Positions 1 through 4,075 of a stretch of 5,220 nucleotides of DNA are shown piece by piece. The stretch is from an uncultured Campylobacter sp. (GTDB taxonomy: Bacteria; Campylobacterota; Campylobacteria; Campylobacterales; Campylobacteraceae). The position numbers were made by a program, and so were the translations under genes. Every line of letters starts with the position of its first letter. Within the stretch, counting starts at the first letter, position 1. The notes under the pieces are model-generated. The model saw nothing but the letters and a program-made list of their open reading frames with translations. It ran no database searches and was not told the DNA's origin. Location of the stretch: NCBI GenBank assembly GCA_949294425.1, contig CASFHJ010000268.1:1-5220 (forward strand), in the 5' to 3' direction.

Positions 1-5
1 TTTAG

Positions 6-11
6 CATAAT
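6..11 (+). promoter_or_regulatory. Candidate -10 box for the small-peptide transcript
   Basis: CATAAT matches the TATAAT -10 consensus at five of six positions. It would place transcription start near position 18, giving a leader of about 47 nt before the 20-codon ORF and a transcript of about 220 nt to the terminator. Campylobacter housekeeping promoters usually lack a clear -35 box, so a -10 alone is the expected signal. The window starts only five bases upstream, so the rest of the promoter cannot be judged, and the real start may lie outside the window. TTATAT at 11-16 is a weaker alternative. Confidence 0.25.
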
Positions 12-52
12 TATATCGATGTTTAAGGACTAACTAGAGGCTTTAAGCTTTT

Positions 53-58
53 AGGAGG
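53..58 (+). promoter_or_regulatory. Strong ribosome binding site of the 20-codon ORF
   Basis: AGGAGG lies six bases upstream of the ATG at 65, a full match to the Shine-Dalgarno core at good spacing. It is the strongest such site in the window, better than those of the ceu genes, and is the main reason to take the short ORF seriously. The CCTCTT at 211-216, part of the terminator's 5' arm, could pair with it (five Watson-Crick pairs and one G-U), which would hide the site. Confidence 0.6.
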
Positions 59-64
59 TCAAAG

Positions 65-127
65 ATGACGGAATTAATCGCAATTATGATTATTTTAGTT
101 GTCTTAGTTCTAGTTTGTAAAAACTAG
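65..127 (+). CDS. 20-aa hydrophobic membrane peptide, candidate type I toxin
   Basis: The ORF runs from ATG at 65 to TAG at 125-127 and encodes 20 residues. A short polar start (MTEL) is followed by a run of Ile, Leu, Val, Ala and Met over residues 4-17 (core IAIMIILVVLVLV), then a CKN tail. This is one membrane-spanning helix with almost nothing outside the bilayer. Support for real translation is the AGGAGG six bases before the ATG and the tightly structured surrounding RNA. No downstream gene on this strand could be served by a leader peptide, because the next gene, ceuE, converges on it. Size and composition resemble the Ibs toxins of enterobacteria (18-19 aa). The RNA architecture recalls the AapA toxin mRNAs of Helicobacter. 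I do not recognise the peptide itself, and no sequence homology is claimed. Alternatives are a non-toxic small membrane protein, or a regulatory RNA with an incidental ORF. Confidence 0.55.
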   Translation: MTELIAIMIILVVLVLVCKN

Positions 128-130
128 AAC
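107..130 (+). repeat. 10-bp hairpin with GUAA loop across the ORF stop codon
   Basis: The arms at 107-116 (gttctagttt) and 121-130 (aaactagaac) are perfectly complementary, with the tetraloop GTAA between them. GUAA belongs to the very stable GNRA loop class in RNA. The hairpin covers the last codons of the 20-aa ORF and its stop codon at 125-127. No U-run follows on either strand, so it is not an intrinsic terminator. Likely roles are protection against 3' exonucleases or slowing of ribosomes at termination. It could also be a loop target for an antisense RNA. Confidence 0.7.
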
Positions 131-208
131 GAGACTAAAAATTAAAACTCTCAATTGAATTTTAATCTTACCCTGCTTAGTCTAAACTTAAACATTGCAA
201 CTTTTTAA

Positions 209-232
209 AGCCTCTTTGCGGGGTAAGAGGCT
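209..232. terminator. Bidirectional terminator between the small ORF and ceuE
   Basis: An 8-bp stem (agcctctt at 209-216, aagaggct at 225-232) closes an 8-nt G-rich loop. On the + strand it is followed by ATTTTGATTT, and on the - strand by TTTAAAAAG, so both tails are only moderately T-rich. It lies 11 bp past the ceuE stop codon and about 80 bp past the small ORF, the position expected for a terminator shared by convergent units. Both arms have competing partners elsewhere in the + strand RNA (36-46 for the 5' arm, 166-176 for the 3' arm). Confidence 0.65.
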
Positions 233-243
233 ATTTTGATTTA

Positions 244-1254
244 TTATAAAGAATTAAAAATTTCATCACTCATCATTTTAAACGAGATTAAGCCGCTACC
301 TCCAGCTAGATACCAAACTTCAGGGTCTAGATAAATGATTTTATCATTTTTAAAAGCCTTTGTCTTAGCTATTAAGGCGTTATCAAGTGCTGCTTGGGCT
401 CTATCTTGGCTCTTTACTATAACATTTCTATCCACGACAAAAAGATAATCAGGATCTACCTTTAGTATGTATTCTGAATCGGCTCTGTTTCCATGAAGGC
501 TTATCTTTAAATTCTCATCAGCAGGGCTTAAACCAAAAATTTCATGAATCATTCCAAAGCGAGAGGCAGGACCAAAGACAGAGATATTTTTTGCATTTGT
601 AAGTATAACAAGGGCTTTTTTATCCTTGTCTACAAGGGCTTTTTTAGACTCTATTTGCTCTTTTAGGCTATCAAGGTGCTTTCTTGCTTCATCTTCCTTT
701 GAGTAAAGCTTTGCTAGGCTTAGGGTCTTATTTTCAAAGGAATTATAAAAATCAGCATTATTTGTGCCAACAAAGATTGTAGGAGCTATATCACTTAGCT
801 TCTCATAAAATTTTGCCAATCTTCCTGAGATTATTATTAGCTCGGGTTTTAGCTCATTAAGTGCCTCAAAATCAACCTCTGTCATAGAGCCAACATTTTT
901 TTTATCCTTAAATTTTTCTAGGTATTTAGGTAAAAAATTTGTAGCAAGTCCGGCTACATTATCGCCAAGCCCTAAAACTTCAAGGGTTTCTAAGGCTGGA
1001 AAGTCAAAAACAACCACATTTTTAGGGTTTTTCTTAACCAAAACCTTACCCATAGAGTGAATAACTTCAAAGCTATCTTGCTTATCTATAAGCTCTATAT
1101 TTCTTATGCTTATATCAGTACCTCTTATCTTTGTAGCCTCTCTACTAAGATTGCTTTCTTTTGTAGAATTAGCTTCTGTGTTTTGAGTGCTTTTACTATC
1201 GCAAGCTATAAAAGCAAAAACTGAAAAAATTGTTACGAAAAGTATCTTTTTCAT
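244..1254 (-). CDS. ceuE: CeuE, periplasmic ferric-enterochelin/catecholate-binding lipoprotein
   Basis: This 336-aa class III (FepB/BtuF-type) binding protein captures ferric catecholate siderophores in the periplasm and hands them to CeuB/CeuC. Residues 1-17 are a lipoprotein signal peptide ending in the lipobox FIAC, with Cys18 as the lipidated residue, followed by a Ser/Asn/Thr-rich linker to about residue 45. The ligand residues described for C. jejuni CeuE are all present: arginines at R145 (ISGR), R232 (SRFG) and R276 (VDRN), and the iron-coordinating H254 (LHG) and Y315 (WYLAGG). It should therefore bind Fe(III) complexes of tetradentate catecholates. The start at 1254 is chosen because it gives a proper lipoprotein signal and has AAGGAG five bases upstream. 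An in-frame ATG at 1311 has no ribosome binding site and would bury the signal peptide behind 19 residues. It is the last gene of ceuBCDE and is separated from ceuD by a tandem duplication. Confidence 0.95.
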   Translation of the reverse strand: MKKILFVTIFSVFAFIACDSKSTQNTEANSTKESNLSREATKIRGTDISIRNIELIDKQDSFEVIHSMGKVLVKKNPKNVVVFDFPALETLEVLGLGDNVAGLATNFLPKYLEKFKDKKNVGSMTEVDFEALNELKPELIIISGRLAKFYEKLSDIAPTIFVGTNNADFYNSFENKTLSLAKLYSKEDEARKHLDSLKEQIESKKALVDKDKKALVILTNAKNISVFGPASRFGMIHEIFGLSPADENLKISLHGNRADSEYILKVDPDYLFVVDRNVIVKSQDRAQAALDNALIAKTKAFKNDKIIYLDPEVWYLAGGSGLISFKMMSDEIFNSL

Positions 1255-1259
1255 TTTCT

Positions 1260-1265
1260 CTCCTT
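1260..1265 (-). promoter_or_regulatory. ceuE: ceuE ribosome binding site, decides the start
   Basis: AAGGAG on the - strand sits five bases before the ATG at 1254. It fixes the ceuE start against the longer in-frame reading from 1311. An identical copy of this site, with the same spacing to another ATG, lies at 1344-1349 inside the tandem duplication. Confidence 0.8.
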
Positions 1266-1317
1266 GTAAATTTAATAAAATAAAAGCAAATTTTCTTGCC
1301 CTTAACATCATGTATGC

Positions 1318-1338
1318 TTATATCCATATCAAAAACAT
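1318..1338 (-). other. Six-codon mini-ORF behind the duplicated ribosome binding site
   Basis: The spare copy of the ceuE ribosome binding site (AAGGAG, 1344-1349) now precedes an ATG at 1338 with the same five-base spacing as in ceuE. Translation from it would give MFLIWI and stop at 1318, 63 nt before the ceuE start. It is a by-product of the duplication. It could compete for ribosomes or keep them on the message, but no conserved role is implied. Confidence 0.3.
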
Positions 1339-1355
1339 CTTCTCTCCTTGTAAAT

Positions 1356-2114
1356 TTAATCAAAATAAAAGCAAATTTTCTTGCCCTTAACATCATGTAT
1401 GCTTATATCCATATCAAAAACATCTTTTAAAATTTCTTCTTTTATGAGTTCTTTACTTTCTTTGTGATACAAAATTTCCCCATTTCTCATAGCCACTATC
1501 TCATCAGAATGCACAGAGGCAAAATTTATATCATGCAAGACCAAGATGATTGATTTATCAAAGTCCTTTGCTAGAGATTTTAGAATTTTCATTATCTGCA
1601 AAGAATGCTTCATATCAAGATTATTAAGAGGTTCATCAAGAAGTATATAATCAGTATCTTGCGCTATTACCATAGCTATGTAAGCCCTTTGTCTTTGCCC
1701 TCCACTTAAGGAGTCTAAGAATCTATCCTCAAAAGACTCAAGATCCATATAAGCTATGGCTTGTTTTATCTTTTCCTCGTCTTTTGAATTTAATCTACCC
1801 TGAGAGTAGGGAAAGCGTCCAAAGCTCACAAGCTCTTTTACCCTTAGCCTTACGCTCATATTATTTTGCTGTTTTAGTATGGAAATTTTTTGTGCTAGTT
1901 CATTATTTTTGTATTTATTTATTTCTAATCCATCTATGCTTATGCTTCCGCTATCAGGCTTTATTAAACGGCTTACTATACTAAGGGCTGTGCTTTTTCC
2001 AGCACCATTTGAGCCTATTAAAGAGGTAATCTTGTGCTTTGTGAAAGAAAGAGATATATTGTTAAGCACCATTTTTTGTTCATATTTTTTGCAAATATTT
2101 TTAAGCTCTATCAT
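1356..2114 (-). CDS. ceuD: CeuD, ABC transporter ATPase for enterochelin uptake
   Basis: This 252-aa cytoplasmic ATP-binding subunit powers import of the ferric siderophore through CeuB/CeuC. All ABC motifs are intact: Walker A GSNGAGKST (residues 34-42), Q-loop (Q82/Q83), signature LSGGQ (136-140), Walker B YILLDEP (156-162) and H-loop H194. The length is normal for FepC/FhuC-type ATPases. The ATG at 2114 overlaps the ceuC stop by 4 bp (ATGA), with AAAGGA upstream inside ceuC, so translational coupling is likely. The last roughly 17 codons lie in copy B of a tandem duplication, and the stop depends on the single base at 1361 that copy A lacks. Without it the frame would run on into ceuE. Confidence 0.95.
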   Translation of the reverse strand: MIELKNICKKYEQKMVLNNISLSFTKHKITSLIGSNGAGKSTALSIVSRLIKPDSGSISIDGLEINKYKNNELAQKISILKQQNNMSVRLRVKELVSFGRFPYSQGRLNSKDEEKIKQAIAYMDLESFEDRFLDSLSGGQRQRAYIAMVIAQDTDYILLDEPLNNLDMKHSLQIMKILKSLAKDFDKSIILVLHDINFASVHSDEIVAMRNGEILYHKESKELIKEEILKDVFDMDISIHDVKGKKICFYFD

Positions 2115-3049
2115 AAGCGATTTCCTTTAAGAACTAAGCGTATAAAATAAATCCCGCCTATGAAATTTATAATAACACTTATAGTTGTATTAAAAGCAAA
2201 AAATCTTGACACTATGTAAATTCCACCAAGCAAAGTGATAATGCTTATCAAAGAAGAGGCAAGCAGCAATACAGAATGCCTATATGTTTTAAAAAATTCA
2301 TAGCTTATATTTGCCACCAAAAGTCCTAAAAAACTTATTGGTCCAACTAGGGCTGTGCTTATGGAGGTTAAAATAGCAACCACTATTATAAAGCGTCTTA
2401 CCAAAACATCGTAATCAAGACCTAAATTTATGGAAAGATCCTTGCCTAAGGCTAGGACGTCTAGGTATTTAAAATTAAAAAATACATACAAAAGCACCAC
2501 AAATGATAAAAGATAAGCAAGAGCTAAAAGATCAAAGTGGATATTATTAAAAGAGGCAAACATTCTGCCTTGAACGACCATAAATTCATCAGGATCTATC
2601 AAAGCCTCGAAAAAAAGGCTTAAAGATGAGAAAAAGGTTCCAAAGATAAAACCAAGCAATAAGACAAGATACAAGGATCTAGAGCCTCTAAATAAGAGCT
2701 TGTAAAAAAATATGGAGAAAATAGCCATAAAAAATAGGCAGAGTAAGAAATTTAGCTTATTATTATAAACGCTTAAGTGCATTGAGCCTAGCACAAAGAT
2801 TAAAAAGGTTTGTATGAAAAGATATAAAGAATCAAGACCTATTATGCTTGGGGTTAGAATTTTATTATTTGTTATGCTTTGAAAAATCACACTTGAAACC
2901 GCTATACACACCCCAACAAGCAAGACAGCTAAAACACTTATACTTCTTTGCGTTAAAACATATTCATTTAAAGAACTAGCAAAGGTAAAGATATAAGATA
3001 AGATACAAATAATAGCAAGAAAAAAAAGCAAGATGAGTTTTTTACGCAT
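2111..3049 (-). CDS. ceuC: CeuC, FecCD-family permease subunit
   Basis: This 312-aa very hydrophobic inner-membrane protein of the FecCD/BtuC family would pair with CeuB to form the siderophore channel. Family landmarks are the block FQSITNNKILTPSIIG (residues 56-71), the cytoplasmic coupling-helix region GKDLSINLGL (202-211) that contacts the ATPase, the motif GPISFLGLLVANI (236-248), and a C-terminal GGIYFIRLVLK (298-308). The length fits about nine or ten membrane segments. The ATG at 3049 overlaps the end of ceuB by 8 bp and has only a weak purine-rich AAGAAAG stretch upstream, so initiation probably relies on coupling to ceuB. Its 3' end overlaps ceuD by 4 bp. It diverges more than CeuB in the middle loop, where the usual Trp is absent (QGRMFASF near 160-167). 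Confidence 0.93.
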   Translation of the reverse strand: MRKKLILLFFLAIICILSYIFTFASSLNEYVLTQRSISVLAVLLVGVCIAVSSVIFQSITNNKILTPSIIGLDSLYLFIQTFLIFVLGSMHLSVYNNKLNFLLCLFFMAIFSIFFYKLLFRGSRSLYLVLLLGFIFGTFFSSLSLFFEALIDPDEFMVVQGRMFASFNNIHFDLLALAYLLSFVVLLYVFFNFKYLDVLALGKDLSINLGLDYDVLVRRFIIVVAILTSISTALVGPISFLGLLVANISYEFFKTYRHSVLLLASSLISIITLLGGIYIVSRFFAFNTTISVIINFIGGIYFIRLVLKGNRL

Positions 3050-3998
3050 TTTCTTTCTTTCTTAAAAGTAAGATTATAAAGATAAAAGAGCCTACAACAC
3101 CGACTGTTAAGCCTATTGGTATTTCAAAAGGATAGATAACAAGCCTTGAAAATATATCGCAAAGCAGTAAAAATGAGGCTCCAAGAAGGGCTATATTTAA
3201 GATATTTTTTCTTATATCATCTCCTCTGTATATGGATATGATATTTGGTATTATAAGACCTAAAAAAGGCAAGATACCAGCTGTTAAAACCACTACAGAA
3301 GTTATTATAGCTACTATTATGAGTCCTAAATTCAGTATGAATCTATATGAAATACCTAAATTTAAAGCCATATCCTCGCCCATACCAGCTATCGTGATCT
3401 TATTTGCGTAAACATAGGCTAAAAAAAGTAGGGGCAAGGACAGATACATAAGCTCGTAAGAGCCTTGCATTATGTTTGAGAAATTTCCTTGAAGCCAAAT
3501 TTGGACATTTTGTATGAGGTTTAGCTGGTAAGCAAAAAAGGTGCTTATGGAATTTATAACAGCAGCAAACATGAGTCCTATTAAAGGCACAAAGATCACG
3601 TCTTTTAACCTTATCTTTCTTATGATTTGTAAAAAAATAAGAGAACCTAAGATAGCAAAGATAGAGGAGATAAAAACCTGAGTTAAAAATGAAGAATTAG
3701 CAAAAAAAATCATGCTAAAAAGTATGCCTAGCCTCACGCAGTCCATAGGGCCCATGGTTGTGGGCGAGACGAATTTATTTTGACTTAGTTGCTGCATTAT
3801 AAGTCCACATATACTCAAACTAGCTCCAGCTATGATAATGCTTATAGTTCTTGGTATCCTTGAGATGAGAAAAATATCAGTGCTTAAACCACTTAAAAGT
3901 GAAGAAATAGATATATCACTTACTCCCACAAATAAAGACACAAAGGCTAGTATAAGGGTTAATGGTAGTAAAAAATAAACGGAAAATATGAAAATCAA
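3042..3998 (-). CDS. ceuB: CeuB, FecCD-family permease subunit with TTG start
   Basis: This 318-aa inner-membrane permease is the first gene of ceuBCDE and the partner of CeuC. FecCD landmarks are RIPR (residues 47-50), QQLSQNKFVSPTTMG (69-83), WLQGNF (168-173), the coupling helix GEDMALNLGI (207-216), GILPFLGLIIPNI (241-253) and the final helix EIPIGLTVGVVGSF (292-305) before a basic tail. The start is a TTG at 3998 with AAGG six bases upstream (4005-4008). The next in-frame ATG is codon 68, which would delete the RIPR motif and the first two helices, so TTG is the only reasonable choice. A rare start may keep expression of the first subunit modest. The 3' end overlaps ceuC by 8 bp. Confidence 0.93.
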   Translation of the reverse strand: MIFIFSVYFLLPLTLILAFVSLFVGVSDISISSLLSGLSTDIFLISRIPRTISIIIAGASLSICGLIMQQLSQNKFVSPTTMGPMDCVRLGILFSMIFFANSSFLTQVFISSIFAILGSLIFLQIIRKIRLKDVIFVPLIGLMFAAVINSISTFFAYQLNLIQNVQIWLQGNFSNIMQGSYELMYLSLPLLFLAYVYANKITIAGMGEDMALNLGISYRFILNLGLIIVAIITSVVVLTAGILPFLGLIIPNIISIYRGDDIRKNILNIALLGASFLLLCDIFSRLVIYPFEIPIGLTVGVVGSFIFIILLLRKKENA

Positions 3999-4004
3999 AA
4001 CTCA

Positions 4005-4008
4005 CCTT
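4005..4008 (-). promoter_or_regulatory. ceuB: Ribosome binding site supporting the ceuB TTG start
   Basis: AAGG within TTAAGGTGAG lies six bases before TTG at 3998. The GTG at 4005-4003 overlaps this site and is in another frame. The AA of the site belongs to the 3' arm of a long inverted repeat (4007-4016 with 4062-4071), so RNA folding could partly mask it. Confidence 0.55.
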
Positions 4009-4023
4009 AAGCAAAGTTATTTT

Positions 4024-4042
4024 TTTAATAATAATATTTTTC
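4024..4042 (+). promoter_or_regulatory. Weak candidate Fur box ahead of ceuB
   Basis: Aligned by eye to the classical 19-bp Fur consensus (GATAATGATAATCATTATC), this segment matches 13 of 19 positions and sits at the predicted transcription start. Siderophore uptake operons are normally Fur-repressed, and Campylobacter Fur sites are more AT-rich than the enterobacterial consensus. Background similarity is high in this sequence, so this is a suggestion only. The palindrome at 4043-4059 is an equally plausible operator. Confidence 0.25.
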
Positions 4043-4049
4043 AAAATAT

Positions 4050-4055
4050 ATTATA
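4050..4055 (-). promoter_or_regulatory. Candidate -10 box of the ceuBCDE operon
   Basis: On the - strand TATAAT is a perfect -10 hexamer just downstream of ftsK. It predicts a start near 4043 and a leader of about 45 nt to the ceuB TTG. The box is at the centre of a 17-bp perfect palindrome at 4043-4059 (aaaatata, one base, tatatttt). A repressor on that palindrome would block the promoter. In such AT-rich DNA a perfect hexamer can arise by chance, and read-through from ftsK remains possible since no terminator is visible between them. Confidence 0.4.
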
Positions 4056-4075
4056 TTTTCTCTTTGCTTAAAGCT

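Larger units (their letters stand above)
18..240 (+). ncRNA. Probable structured ~220-nt transcript carrying the small ORF
   Basis: The + strand RNA has six pairings. They are 36-46 with 205-215 (11 Watson-Crick pairs); 107-116 with 121-130 (10 bp, GUAA loop); 132-138 with 177-183 (7 bp) enclosing 141-147 with 160-166 (7 bp); 166-176 with 218-228 (10 Watson-Crick pairs plus one U-G); and 209-216 with 225-232 (8 bp, terminator). Several exclude each other: 209-215 can serve either the leader or the terminator, and 225-228 either the terminator or segment 166-169. The RNA could therefore switch between a closed 5'-3' form and a terminator form. The ends are inferred from the -10 candidate and the terminator, not measured. 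No known riboswitch or housekeeping RNA class was recognised. Confidence 0.45.
1256..1424. repeat. 84/85-bp tandem duplication at the ceuD-ceuE junction
   Basis: Copy A (1256-1339, 84 bp) and copy B (1340-1424, 85 bp) are identical except for one extra base, the C at 1361, in copy B. The period is 84 before that base and 85 after it. Each copy holds the last codons of ceuD plus the ceuE ribosome binding site. Copy B is the functional end of ceuD and supplies its stop at 1356-1358. Copy A is a detached ceuD tail directly in front of ceuE. Removing one copy would leave a 17-bp ceuD-ceuE gap instead of 101 bp. Near identity suggests a recent event, a slipped-strand duplication or a local assembly error. 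Confidence 0.97.
4007..4071. repeat. 10-bp inverted repeat bracketing the ftsK-ceuB gap
   Basis: ttaagcaaag (4007-4016) and ctttgcttaa (4062-4071) are perfect reverse complements separated by 45 bp of almost pure A/T. The outer arm ends four bases from the ftsK stop codon and the inner arm reaches the ceuB ribosome binding site. No T-run follows, and the loop is long, so an intrinsic terminator is unlikely. It may be a pair of protein-binding half-sites around the promoter, or a leader stem affecting ceuB translation if transcription enters from ftsK. Confidence 0.6.

Noticed and set aside
36..232. Known riboswitch or housekeeping RNA
   Set aside because: No recognisable conserved core of a known class, and no downstream gene on the same strand to control.
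1255..1311. Longer ceuE start at 1311
   Set aside because: No ribosome binding site in front of it, it lies in the detached ceuD tail, and it would place 19 residues before a clean lipoprotein signal peptide.
1187..1390. + strand ORFs at 1187-1390, 1784-1984, 1879-2130, 4231-4416 and 4884-5147
   Set aside because: All lie opposite well-supported ceu or ftsK coding sequence, or the ceuD-ceuE duplication, and lack family motifs; shadow frames.
1196..1396. - strand ORF of 66 codons across the duplication
   Set aside because: It is made of the repeated ceuD tail read in shifted frames and overlaps ceuE out of frame; an artefact of the duplication.
1256..1424. CRISPR or insertion sequence
   Set aside because: Only two directly abutting copies made of local coding sequence, with no spacers, terminal inverted repeats or transposase.
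4007..4071. Intrinsic terminator of ftsK
   Set aside because: Loop of 45 nt, and no T-run after the distal arm, which instead runs into the ceuB ribosome binding site.
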